A stretch of 64,000 nt of DNA from Desulfallas sp. Bu1-1 (lineage in GTDB: Bacteria; Bacillota; Desulfotomaculia; Desulfotomaculales; Desulfallaceae), in contig NZ_JADNRQ010000004.1 in the NCBI RefSeq assembly GCF_015594625.1, positions 62,001 to 126,000 on the forward strand, given 5' to 3'. Shown here one piece after another: positions 8,095 to 16,429 of the stretch. The position numbers were made by a program, and so were the translations under genes. Each line of letters starts with the position of its first letter. The first letter of the stretch is position 1. The notes below the pieces were generated by a model. The model saw nothing but the letters and a program-made list of their open reading frames with translations. It made no database searches and was not told where the DNA came from.

Positions 8095-8841
8095 ATGCTA
8101 TTAGAAAATAAGGTTGCCATAGTAACCGGTGGGGGGTCCGGTATAGGCAAAAGTACCGCCAAGGCCATGGCCGAAGTTGGTGCAAGGGTGGTTATTGCGG
8201 ATATAAATAGTAATTGTGGCAACGTGGTAAATGAAATTCCTAATTCGGTGCTGAAAATATGTGACGTCGGTGACGAAAATTCTGTGCAAGACTTGGTAGA
8301 AAATGTTGCAAAGGAATATGGGAGGATAGATATACTAGTCAACAACGCGGGAATTATCGTTAGAAAATCAGCGGTCGAGCATACGTACGCTGACTGGACT
8401 AATGTTATCAGAGTAAATTTGACAGGTACTTTTCTGATGTCAAAGTATGTTGTACCTGTTATGATCCGGCAGCAGGGTGGATGTATAATCAATATTGGTT
8501 CATTAGCCAGTTTGACTGGTTACAAAAATGCTGCCTATGCCGCTAGCAAAGCCGGAGTGGTGAATTTTACAAGGAGTCTCGCTATGGAAGTGGCGAAATA
8601 TGGAATAAGGGTTAATAGTATATGTCCAGGTGTTATAAAGACGGAATTAAATAGAAGCCTGATGGAACAACCAGAAATACTTGCGAAATTACTGCCCAAA
8701 ATTCCGCAGGGCAGAGTAGGTACACCGGAGGACATTGCTAAAGCTGCGGTTTTTCTGGCTAGTGATTGGTCTGATTATGTTAATGGGACGTCATTGCTTG
8801 TTGATGGTGCATTTTTAAGTGGCATAACAGTTTTTGATTAA
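8095..8841 (+). CDS. Short-chain dehydrogenase/reductase
   Basis: A 248-residue SDR with TGGGSGIGKST at the cofactor site, DILVNNAGI, and the catalytic S-Y-K set in NIGSLASLTGY and AYAASKAG. The C-terminus is the usual DYVNGTSLLVDGA. The ATG at 8095 is chosen over an upstream in-frame ATG at 8029 because GGGAGG lies 8 bases before it and the extra 22 residues match nothing in the family. The gene stands alone between the amidohydrolase relic and the second zinc dehydrogenase, downstream of the sigma-54 promoter at 7740. It likely oxidises a hydroxyacyl-CoA or alicyclic alcohol; the substrate is not determinable. Confidence 0.85.
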   Translation: MLLENKVAIVTGGGSGIGKSTAKAMAEVGARVVIADINSNCGNVVNEIPNSVLKICDVGDENSVQDLVENVAKEYGRIDILVNNAGIIVRKSAVEHTYADWTNVIRVNLTGTFLMSKYVVPVMIRQQGGCIINIGSLASLTGYKNAAYAASKAGVVNFTRSLAMEVAKYGIRVNSICPGVIKTELNRSLMEQPEILAKLLPKIPQGRVGTPEDIAKAAVFLASDWSDYVNGTSLLVDGAFLSGITVFD

Positions 8842-9036
8842 AGAGCTCATATTGGGCATGAAAATTCCTGCCAATCTATTAGCAATATAAATAATGGGGA
8901 ACCAATTGTTGGACATAAATTAGAGCATTTGTCTTTGTCATTATTTTGAAAATAATGTAATAAGTAAAAAAAATCACGCTAAACTCGAAGGAAATGCTGG
9001 TAGCTCACCTAGAAGAAAGGAGGCTTAAGTTAAGTC

Positions 9037-10074
9037 ATGATGAATGCTGTGTTGAAGTGTAAAGGGGCTCCAGGGCATATGAAATTTGCATCTGTCCCAA
9101 TTCCTTCGATTAGCCCTGATCAAGTTTTAATTGAAGTAAAGGTTTGTGGGATTTGCGGAACAGACCGTTCTTTTTATCACTGGGGCGAAGCGATTGCAAA
9201 TACTTATCAGATTGATTCCCCTCGAATCCTGGGTCACGAATTCGCTGGAGTCGTTGCCCAGGTGGGTAGCGCAGTGCAAGGAATTAAAACCGGGGAACGT
9301 GTCACTGTAAATCCCATCTACTATTGTGGGCAATGTAGTTATTGTGCCGAAGGCCTTATTAATATATGCGATAATCGGCAATTTTTGGGGATAAATCTCA
9401 ATGGAGCATTTGCCCAATTTATAGCTGTTAAAGCCCAGAACGTAATTAAACTTCCGGATAGTGTAAGTTTTATATCCGGGGCATTAATGGAACCCCTTTG
9501 CGTGGCCATTCATGCTGTGGAAAGAGTGAAGCCTGGATTAGGAGAGGTTGCTGTCGTTATTGGAGCGGGGGCGATTGGGTTACTAATACTTATGGTTCTA
9601 AAAGCTATTGGTATTAGTCGGGTAATTGTAACCGGTTTAGGGGTTCATAAAGACAGATTGCAATTAGCTAAATCCTTAGGGGCTGAGACTATTAATATTG
9701 AAGAACAGGATCCTGTGAGCATAGTAAAAGATATTACCGGCGGCAGGGGAGCAGATATGGTGTTTGATGCTGCCGGACGTCCTTCAGCTGTGTCACAGGC
9801 AATGAAATTGGTAGCTAAACGTGGAAGGATAGGGATAACTGGTTTTCCAGCGAAACCAAGCGAGATCATGATGACTGAAGTATCATTGAAAGAAATAAGT
9901 CTGATCGGAAATAGGGCGTATAAACTTAAGACGTGGCAGCAGGCCTGTAAACTTTTGGAAGGTGGTTTAAATGTGGAGCCGATGGCAACCCATACCCTAT
10001 CTCTAAAGGATTGGGAAAGAGCTTTTTCTTTAATTGACCAAAGAAAGGGACTGCGGGTATTACTTGCTCCGTAG
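9037..10074 (+). CDS. Zinc-dependent alcohol dehydrogenase (MDR family), copy B
   Basis: A 345-residue paralogue of the 3858 gene, differing at about 47 residues by eye. The zinc ligands are all kept: C40, H67-E68, and C97/C100/C103/C111. Differences cluster in the first 125 and last 100 residues. The central part is nearly identical even at third codon positions, including a run of about 100 identical bases around 4502-4608 and 9681-9777. Residue 44 beside the catalytic zinc loop is R here and H in copy A, so substrate preference may differ. The upstream AAGGAGG region also resembles that of copy A. It is followed by a good terminator at 10145. Confidence 0.9.
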   Translation: MMNAVLKCKGAPGHMKFASVPIPSISPDQVLIEVKVCGICGTDRSFYHWGEAIANTYQIDSPRILGHEFAGVVAQVGSAVQGIKTGERVTVNPIYYCGQCSYCAEGLINICDNRQFLGINLNGAFAQFIAVKAQNVIKLPDSVSFISGALMEPLCVAIHAVERVKPGLGEVAVVIGAGAIGLLILMVLKAIGISRVIVTGLGVHKDRLQLAKSLGAETINIEEQDPVSIVKDITGGRGADMVFDAAGRPSAVSQAMKLVAKRGRIGITGFPAKPSEIMMTEVSLKEISLIGNRAYKLKTWQQACKLLEGGLNVEPMATHTLSLKDWERAFSLIDQRKGLRVLLAP

Positions 10075-10144
10075 TTTTTTAACCAGTGGTAAAACCAACG
10101 CGACCGAGATAGACGAAATGGATGTGTATACAAAATCGTACATG

Positions 10145-10195
10145 TGTCTGGCTAATCATAATGAAATGTATGATTAACAGGACATTTTTTCTTTT
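10145..10195 (+). terminator. Intrinsic terminator after zinc dehydrogenase B
   Basis: TAATCATA (10153-10160) pairs with TATGATTA (10169-10176), extended by TGTC with GACA after a small internal loop, and followed by TTTTTTCTTTTT. Confidence 0.75.
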
Positions 10196-10417
10196 TAAGA
10201 AAAAAAAGACATATATACAAAGGAAATAATAGCTGCTTTGTATTAATACTCCTTTGAGTTCGGTGTGTTTCTTACCTAAAATTTATGAAAGGATTTGTGG
10301 CCAGGTAACCCCAGGAGTAAAAAACTCCATAAATTGTTAATTATGTAAACATTTCCTTATCGAAACTTCAAACTTGGGTAAAAAAGTCAAATAAAAGACT
10401 TTAATTTTTTTTGTTTT

Positions 10418-10433
10418 TGGTATAATTCTTGCT
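10418..10433 (+). promoter_or_regulatory. Possible sigma-54 promoter upstream of the aroE-like unit
   Basis: TGGTAT-N5-TTGCT keeps GG and GC 12 bases apart as sigma-54 promoters require, with a weaker -24 half. It would give a 200-base leader before the gene at 10645. The rest of the 570-base gap holds the preceding terminator and AT-rich sequence with no gene I can support. Confidence 0.5.
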
Positions 10434-10644
10434 TTTAGTTATGTTCTAAATAGTCAGAGAGATCTGGATTATGAAACTCAATTCCACAAAGAAGCCTAAT
10501 GTGAAAACGTTTCTGGTTGGAGGGGATGGTTAAAATGATGTAGCCATCGAGCGCAGCAGAGATCATCGTTCTTTCAGGGAAAAGAAGAACAATGCCAGGT
10601 GTTGCAAGCCAAGGTATGTAGCGAGATGCTCGGGAGTGAGGCGT

Positions 10645-11502
10645 ATGTTAATAGGCGCAGATGTAAAAATATTTGCAGTAATCGGTTGCCCGGTAGAACA
10701 TTCGTTATCTCCGATTATGTATAATACTGTGTTTGCTGAATTAGGTATGAGGTGCGTTTATGTGGCCTACAAGGTTGAAAAGCATTATCTGTCGGACGCT
10801 ATAAAGGGAATTAAAGCGCTGGGTATTAAGGGATTAAGCGTTACTATACCGCATAAGTCGTCAGTAATGCAATTCTTGGACAAGGTTGATGAGGAAGCTA
10901 AGATTATTGGGGCGGTTAATGTAGTAGTCGCAGAGGAAGGTCAACTAGTAGGCTATAATACGGACGGTGCCGGTTTTATTGAGTCTTTTAAAAACGAAAC
11001 TGGAACCCCGGTAGCGGATAAGGTGTATGTAATTATTGGCGCAGGAGGTGCGGCACGGGCGATTGGCGTTTGTTTGGGGTTGCGCGGGGCCAAGAAGATC
11101 TTTGTGGCTAATCGAACGGTTGAGCAGGGGCAAATTCTCGCGGACAATATTATGGAAACAACCGGTTGCGTTGCCCGGGGCATTCCTTTAACAAGAGATT
11201 CTTTGCGTAAAAGCATCGAGGAGGCCGACGTCCTGGTGAATGCTACTTCTGTAGGTATGCATCCCGGGAATGATGAAATCCCACTGGATGATTCCGTTTT
11301 TCGCAGGGGTCTGATAGTTTGTGACGTGGTGTTTAATCGTACAACAGAGTTGTTGCAGCGAGCTCTGGCCCACGAGTGTTTGGTGATGAACGGAATTGGT
11401 ATGCTGATTGAGCAGGGGGCCCTTGCATTTGAGTTATGGACCGGTGTAAAACCTCCCAAGGAAGTTATGCGTAATGTATTGCAGAAAGTAATGACGGGGT
11501 GA
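10645..11502 (+). CDS. aroE: Shikimate dehydrogenase family protein (AroE-like)
   Basis: A 285-residue member of the AroE family, which interconverts 3-dehydroshikimate and shikimate with NADP. All key parts are present: the substrate serines in HSLSP (S20, S22), catalytic K71 in TIPHKSS and D107 in YNTDGAGF, the GAGGAARA nucleotide loop, NRT after it, and the C-terminal GMLIEQGALAFELWTG. The start is ATG 10645 with GGGAG 8 bases upstream; a GTG at 10636 lies inside that site. It heads a tight operon with an SDR, a cyclohexanecarboxylate-type ligase, an acyl-CoA dehydrogenase and a hydroxyacyl-CoA dehydrogenase. That context suggests catabolism of shikimate- or quinate-like hydroaromatics rather than aromatic amino acid synthesis, though the latter cannot be excluded. 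Confidence 0.88.
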   Translation: MLIGADVKIFAVIGCPVEHSLSPIMYNTVFAELGMRCVYVAYKVEKHYLSDAIKGIKALGIKGLSVTIPHKSSVMQFLDKVDEEAKIIGAVNVVVAEEGQLVGYNTDGAGFIESFKNETGTPVADKVYVIIGAGGAARAIGVCLGLRGAKKIFVANRTVEQGQILADNIMETTGCVARGIPLTRDSLRKSIEEADVLVNATSVGMHPGNDEIPLDDSVFRRGLIVCDVVFNRTTELLQRALAHECLVMNGIGMLIEQGALAFELWTGVKPPKEVMRNVLQKVMTG

Positions 11503-11509
11503 TGGTGGA

Positions 11510-12298
11510 TTGCTCAAGGGTAAGGTGGCAGTAGTCACCGGCGGCCGCCGGGGTATCGGGCAGGCAATCGTTGAGAGGTTTGTACGTGAAGGTGCCCGGG
11601 TAGGGGTTTTTTGTCGGAAAAAGGCGTCGGATGAGACACTTCAGCAATTAGAAAAACAGGGGACAGTTTTTTTCTATCAGGTGGACGTAACGGACAGGGT
11701 AATGTTGGAGGAAGCTTTTGCACGGGTTAATAAAGAAATTGGGGAACTTGATATTCTGGTAAATAATGCTGGAATTACGATGCCCGGAAGATTGGAAAGT
11801 CTTAAAGAGGATCAATGGGACAGGGTTATTGATGTAAACCTGAAAGGAATTTTCTTGTGCAGCCAGATTGCTGTAAAGACTCTTAAAAATAAGGGGGGAT
11901 CAATTGTTAATATATCTTCCATGTCGGGAATGGAGCCATATGAAGGAATGGGAGCATACAGCAGTAGCAAAGCAGGAGTGATCATGCTTACAAGACAGAT
12001 GGCTCTTGAATGGGCACAGTTTAACGTGCGGGTGAATGCTGTTTGTCCGGGTATTATACGAACACCGCTGAATGAATATCTTATCGCCGACCCGGAAATC
12101 CATGCTGCACGGGCCGCCCTCATACCTATGAAAAGAATTGGCAAACCCACCGAGATCGCCAATGTCGTTGCCTTTCTCGTATCCGAAGAAGCATCGTACA
12201 TAACCGGTCAGGCTGTTCTGGTCGATGGGGGTCTTTTGGGGAGCATTCAGTCACACATTAAAGGTCGCCCGGTAAGCAAGGCTAAAAATAGCTGTTAA
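11510..12298 (+). CDS. Short-chain dehydrogenase/reductase (FabG-like)
   Basis: A 262-residue SDR starting with TTG 8 bases after the aroE-like stop, so the two are probably translationally coupled. It has VVTGGRRGIG at the cofactor site, LDILVNNAGIT, and the S-Y-K catalytic set in NISSMSGM and AYSSSKAG. A 15-residue basic tail after VLVDGG is longer than usual. The role is inferred only from the operon: oxidation of a ring hydroxyl or a 3-hydroxyacyl-CoA made from the acid that the next gene activates. Confidence 0.85.
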   Translation: MLKGKVAVVTGGRRGIGQAIVERFVREGARVGVFCRKKASDETLQQLEKQGTVFFYQVDVTDRVMLEEAFARVNKEIGELDILVNNAGITMPGRLESLKEDQWDRVIDVNLKGIFLCSQIAVKTLKNKGGSIVNISSMSGMEPYEGMGAYSSSKAGVIMLTRQMALEWAQFNVRVNAVCPGIIRTPLNEYLIADPEIHAARAALIPMKRIGKPTEIANVVAFLVSEEASYITGQAVLVDGGLLGSIQSHIKGRPVSKAKNSC

Positions 12299-12312
12299 GG
12301 GGGGGATAAGGA

Positions 12313-13953
12313 TTGACTTTTGGGATTAAATTTATTGAACACCGAAAGAGTGAATATCGTAAAAAAGGGTACTGGGGTGACGCTACTCTGGCCGATTATT
12401 GGAAGATGGCGGTGTTAAGCGCCCCAGAAAAGGTAGCGGTGGTAGATCTACAGGGAACATGCTATACCTACGCTGAACTTGATGACGCCGCTGGCAGGGT
12501 AGCTGCTTTTCTCAAAGAGGCGGGGGTGGCGCCAGGTGATTTTGTATCTTTCCAATTACCCGGTTGGGCTGAATTTACCGTTATTTATGCGGCCTGTCTG
12601 AAAGCAGGGGCAGTTGCTAACCCCATCCTGCCAAATTATCGCGCCGAGGAATTATCGTACATTCTAAATAAATGTGAATCCAAGGTATTGTTTATCCCGG
12701 CTGAGTTTAGAAATTATGACTATCCAGCAATGGTCCGTTCGCTGGCGCCACAAATCCCTAGCCTGAGGGAAGTGGTCATGGTCGAAAAAGAAAAGAAGGT
12801 TAATGTGGGCATTACTTTAGGTAGGGTGATAAAGGAGTTTTCCCCGCTGGCCGGTAACAGTATGCGTAGTGCGGACGATCTGGCAGCTGTTCTTTTTACC
12901 TCTGGAACAGAGGGCTTTCCGAAGGGTGTGATGTTTACCCATAATAACATTATTGCCGCTGAAAGGGCTTTTGCTGCCAGGTTGAATTTCAACTGTTTCG
13001 ACGTTATGTTAATGCCCGCCCCAGTGGCCCATGCCACTGGTTTTCACCACGGTGTGACCATGCCATTTATGTTTGGTGCTAAAAGTGTCCTTCAGGACAT
13101 ATTTAAACCGGATAAGAGCCTCGAGCTAATCGAGAATGAAAGATGTACCTGTAGTATGGGAGCCACACCTTTTGTTTACGATATACTACGTGAATTACAA
13201 AAAAAGAAATACGATATCTCTTCACTGCGTCTCTTTGTGTGCGCCGGGGCGCCGATACCCAGGCATATGGTTGAAGAAGCTTTAAAAGAAGGTTTTAAAA
13301 TACTGAGTGGATATGGTTCTACCGAGAGCGTACCGCACGCATTCGTACGCCCGGATGACCCCCCTGAGAGAACCATTAACACAGATGGTGTGGCCGTGCC
13401 GAGTGTGGAAGTGCGGGTAGTTGACGAATCGCGGCGGACGGTTCCGGCAGGAGTTGAGGGAGAGGAAGCGTCCCGTGGGCCAAATGTCTTTGTGGGTTAC
13501 CTTAAGGAGCCCGAATTGACAGCACGTTTTATGGATGATGAAGGGTGGTTCTACAGTGGCGACCTGTGCACCATGGATGATGACGGTTATATCAGGATTA
13601 CGGGCAGAAAGAAAGACATTATCATCCGCGGTGGAGAGAATATCAGCAGCAGCGAAGTTGAAGATATATTGCTGCAGCACCCCAAAGTACGCGAGGCGGG
13701 TGTGGTGGCTATGCCCGATGAAAGACTGGGTGAGCGGACATGTGCCTATATAGTACCACATAATGCTGATAAGGAACCAACATTGGAAGAGATAGTAGCT
13801 TTTTTTGAAGAGAAGAATGTGGCCAAGTTTAAATATCCCGAGCGCATAGAAATAGTGGAAAGCCTCCCGCGGACCGCCTCTGGTAAAATTCAAAAATATT
13901 TGTTGCGTGAGGATATTAAGAACAAGCTGCAACAGGAAGGTTACTTAAAATAG
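12313..13953 (+). CDS. Acyl-CoA synthetase, cyclohexanecarboxylate-CoA ligase (AliA) type
   Basis: A 546-residue ATP-dependent acid:CoA ligase of the ANL superfamily with a TTG start after AGGGGGGGAT. It shows the P-loop FTSGTEGFPKGV, the GYGSTE motif, YSGDL with TGRKKDIIIRGGENI at the domain hinge, and the C-terminal catalytic lysine in PRTASGKIQK. The N-terminal layout (GYWGDATLADYW) and overall wording resemble cyclohexanecarboxylate-CoA and dihydroxybenzoate-AMP ligases rather than fatty-acid ligases. The start is 14 bases after the SDR. It is the probable entry enzyme of the pathway, activating an alicyclic or hydroaromatic acid. The exact acid is not provable from sequence. Confidence 0.85.
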   Translation: MTFGIKFIEHRKSEYRKKGYWGDATLADYWKMAVLSAPEKVAVVDLQGTCYTYAELDDAAGRVAAFLKEAGVAPGDFVSFQLPGWAEFTVIYAACLKAGAVANPILPNYRAEELSYILNKCESKVLFIPAEFRNYDYPAMVRSLAPQIPSLREVVMVEKEKKVNVGITLGRVIKEFSPLAGNSMRSADDLAAVLFTSGTEGFPKGVMFTHNNIIAAERAFAARLNFNCFDVMLMPAPVAHATGFHHGVTMPFMFGAKSVLQDIFKPDKSLELIENERCTCSMGATPFVYDILRELQKKKYDISSLRLFVCAGAPIPRHMVEEALKEGFKILSGYGSTESVPHAFVRPDDPPERTINTDGVAVPSVEVRVVDESRRTVPAGVEGEEASRGPNVFVGYLKEPELTARFMDDEGWFYSGDLCTMDDDGYIRITGRKKDIIIRGGENISSSEVEDILLQHPKVREAGVVAMPDERLGERTCAYIVPHNADKEPTLEEIVAFFEEKNVAKFKYPERIEIVESLPRTASGKIQKYLLREDIKNKLQQEGYLK

Positions 13954-14012
13954 TAATTTTACTGAAGATTTTGGATTAATCAATTAACTGCATAGAAAGG
14001 AGATTTAATCAC

Positions 14013-15158
14013 ATGTTTGAACTTACTGAAGAACAATTAATGATTCAAAGTACTGTAAGAAAAATAGCCACCGAAAAAATTATGCCCCGGGCGCAGGAAA
14101 TAGATCAAACGGATGAGTTTCCTTGGGACATTGCCCAAATACTCTATGAGAATAACATCTTAGGGATGGCTTTACCGGAAAAATATGGTGGATTTCATGC
14201 CAATGCACTTACAATGTCCTTGGTGATTGAGGAATGTGCCCGGGCTCTGGCGTGTGTTGGCCCAATGCTTCTATCTACAAACTCGGTAATTCGGCTTATT
14301 GACTTACTGGGTAACGAAGAACAAAAAGAACGTTTTTTTTCACGGTTAAGTAAAGGTCCAAAGCTTTGTGCATTTTGTTTAACCGAGCCCAATGCCGGAT
14401 CGGATGCACACTCATTAAAAACGTTAGCCAGTAAAGTTGAAGGTGGGTATGTGCTCAATGGACGAAAGTGCTTTATTACACTGGCAATAGTGGCCGATTT
14501 ATATCTTATTTTTGCAAGAACGGGCCAGGAGCGTGAGATTTCTGTATTTATAGCAGAGAAGGAAACCGAAGGTCTTAGTTTTGGCAAAGTGGAAAAGAAA
14601 ATGGGGTTACATGGTTCGATTACGGCTGACTTGATTTTAGAGAATGCTTTTATATCCGAGGATAACCGGTTGGGTAAAGAAGGGGAAGGCTGGTATGCGC
14701 TAAATTTCCTGGCCAATAGTATGCGTGCCTGGGGGGCCGCGTCTATTGCATTGGGGATCGCTCAGGGAGCTTTAGATTACGCTGTGCCTTACGCTAAACA
14801 GAGGGAACAGTTTGGACGGCCAATTGCCGAATTTCAGGCAATTCAGTTCATGATTGCAGATATGGCGATGCTTGTGGAAGCAGCCAGATCCCTGGTCCGG
14901 ATGACGAATGCCCGGGTAGACCGGGAAGCGGGACGGATAAGCCGGGATACACTGGCTATGGTGGCCATGGCAAAATGTTTTGCTTCAGATGTGGCGATGA
15001 AAGTAACTACTGATGCTGTACAGATACTGGGAGGCTACGGCTACATGCAGGAATATCCGGTGGAGCGTATGATGCGTGATGCTAAGGCGATACAAATCCT
15101 TGATGGTTCGAACCAGATACAACGCTTGATCATAGGAAGAAACATTATTAAAAAATAG
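14013..15158 (+). CDS. Acyl-CoA dehydrogenase with Asp at the usual catalytic Glu position
   Basis: A 381-residue acyl-CoA dehydrogenase directly downstream of the ligase. It has FCLTEPNAGSDAHSLKT in the middle domain, [20 protein letters not shown] in the C-terminal domain, and GGYGYMQEYPVERMMRDAK. Where the family usually reads YEGT, this protein reads LDGS, placing D364 instead of glutamate at the base position. Aspartate as base has been described for some cyclohexane-type acyl-CoA dehydrogenases, as I recall, which would suit the neighbouring ligase. It could therefore act on cyclohexane- or cyclohexene-carboxyl-CoA. The ribosome site AAAGGAG is well placed. Confidence 0.88.
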   Translation: MFELTEEQLMIQSTVRKIATEKIMPRAQEIDQTDEFPWDIAQILYENNILGMALPEKYGGFHANALTMSLVIEECARALACVGPMLLSTNSVIRLIDLLGNEEQKERFFSRLSKGPKLCAFCLTEPNAGSDAHSLKTLASKVEGGYVLNGRKCFITLAIVADLYLIFARTGQEREISVFIAEKETEGLSFGKVEKKMGLHGSITADLILENAFISEDNRLGKEGEGWYALNFLANSMRAWGAASIALGIAQGALDYAVPYAKQREQFGRPIAEFQAIQFMIADMAMLVEAARSLVRMTNARVDREAGRISRDTLAMVAMAKCFASDVAMKVTTDAVQILGGYGYMQEYPVERMMRDAKAIQILDGSNQIQRLIIGRNIIKK

Positions 15159-15183
15159 TAAAAAATGTAAAGTGGGTGTTCCG

Positions 15184-16050
15184 ATGAAAATTCAAGACAT
15201 TAAAAAAATATGTGTTATAGGTGCCGGCAACATGGGCCATCAGATTGCTTTGTGTGCTGCTTTGGCCGGGTATCAGGTCGCCTGCACCGATATCAGCCAA
15301 GAGATGCTGAACAAAGCGGAGGGCTTTGCCCGCACATATTTGCCGGAGCGGGTTGCAAAAGGAAAATTGACGCAGGAACAAGCCGACGGGGCAATTGCGA
15401 ATCTTCGTTTTACACAGAGTCTGGAGGAAGCTGCCGGAGATGCTGATTTTGTGATTGAGGCAGTGGTTGAAAAAATTGACATTAAACGCAAGCTATTCAG
15501 AGACTTGGATGGGATTGCTCCTCCCCATGCGATTTTGGCTACCAACAGTTCTTATATCGTCAGCTCGAAGATCGCCGATGTCACCAAACGGCCAGATAAA
15601 GTATGTAACATGCACTTCTTTAATCCTGCCCTGGTCATGAAACTGGTTGAGGTTGTCCAGGGACCTCATACTTCCGCGGAAACCGCAAAAATAACAATGG
15701 ATTTATGTAAAAAAATGGGTAAAATCGGCATTTTAATACAGAAAGAAATCTATGGTTTTGTGGTTAACAGGATCTTGACGGCGATCAATCGCGAGGCGCT
15801 GTTTCTGGCCGATATCGGGGTTGTGAGCCCCGAGGAGATCGACATTGCGGTAACCAATGCCTTGGGACATCCGATGGGACCTTTCCGTTTGATGGATTTA
15901 ACAGGAATCGATCTTGCTTACTATAAAGCCATGGAGCGCTACCGGGAAACACACGACCCCAAAGACAAGCCCTCGCCGCTAGTAGTTGAGAAATTTATCA
16001 AGGGAGAATGGGGCAAGAAAACGAAAAAGGGATTTTACTCTTATGAGTAA
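15184..16050 (+). CDS. 3-hydroxyacyl-CoA dehydrogenase
   Basis: A 288-residue NAD-dependent 3-hydroxyacyl-CoA dehydrogenase of the 3-hydroxybutyryl-CoA type. Visible are the Rossmann loop GAGNMGHQIA, ATNSSYI, the catalytic histidine in MHFFNPALVMKLVE, and NRILTAINREALFL with GHPMGPF in the C-terminal domain. A GTG at 15172 would add four residues; the ATG at 15184 starts exactly where the family does and is preferred, although the ribosome site (GTGGG) is weak. It is the last gene of the aroE-ligase operon, 25 bases after the dehydrogenase, and would carry out the oxidation step of beta-oxidation-like degradation. Confidence 0.9.
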   Translation: MKIQDIKKICVIGAGNMGHQIALCAALAGYQVACTDISQEMLNKAEGFARTYLPERVAKGKLTQEQADGAIANLRFTQSLEEAAGDADFVIEAVVEKIDIKRKLFRDLDGIAPPHAILATNSSYIVSSKIADVTKRPDKVCNMHFFNPALVMKLVEVVQGPHTSAETAKITMDLCKKMGKIGILIQKEIYGFVVNRILTAINREALFLADIGVVSPEEIDIAVTNALGHPMGPFRLMDLTGIDLAYYKAMERYRETHDPKDKPSPLVVEKFIKGEWGKKTKKGFYSYE

Positions 16051-16214
16051 ATAACCCGGTGATACCATTTAGGCTACAAACTTTGAATCATTATCCTTTG
16101 ATACCATATCCTTGTAGTAATCGTAAACATTTAGAAAAGAAGCCAGCAATATTGGCAGCTGATATATCTTTTTTTAAAAAAAGAACTATCTAGTGTACAG
16201 TAAATAGGACAGTA

Positions 16215-16257
16215 GGCGTCCGGTAATCCGGAACGCCGGACAATTGTTTTTTAAATA
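16215..16257 (+). terminator. Intrinsic terminator after the hydroxyacyl-CoA dehydrogenase operon
   Basis: GGCGTCCGG (16215-16223) pairs with CCGGAACGCC (16228-16237) over a TAAT loop; a T-rich stretch follows at 16246-16252. The surrounding 16051-16358 contains no gene. A 17-base palindrome, CAATAAA-CTA-TTTATTG, lies at 16328-16344 just before the sigma-54 promoter. Confidence 0.6.
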
Positions 16258-16358
16258 ATTTTTTTACAACCAGTTTATAGAGACTAAAACTCCAGTTCCT
16301 TGCTGATAATATGCCATTAAACACACACAATAAACTATTTATTGTTGAACAGTAAGCC

Positions 16359-16374
16359 TGGTATGATTCTTGCG
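16359..16374 (+). promoter_or_regulatory. Sigma-54 promoter upstream of the amidohydrolase operon
   Basis: TGGTAT-N5-TTGCG keeps GG and GC exactly 12 bases apart and lies 56 bases before the ATG at 16430. The -24 half is the same TGGTAT as at 10418, which suggests co-regulation of the two operons. Confidence 0.6.
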
Positions 16375-16429
16375 AAGTAAAATGTCATTAAGCAAGAAAA
16401 ATACTTATCAATAATAAAGGAGGATACTT

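Noticed and set aside
10470-10532. Possible 20-codon leader peptide before the aroE-like gene
   Set aside because: It has no ribosome site and no regulatory codon run, and is followed by no attenuator-like hairpin.
10645-11502. Reading aroE as a plain aromatic-biosynthesis gene
   Set aside because: Not excluded, but its operon partners are all acyl-CoA catabolic enzymes and no other shikimate-pathway gene is nearby.
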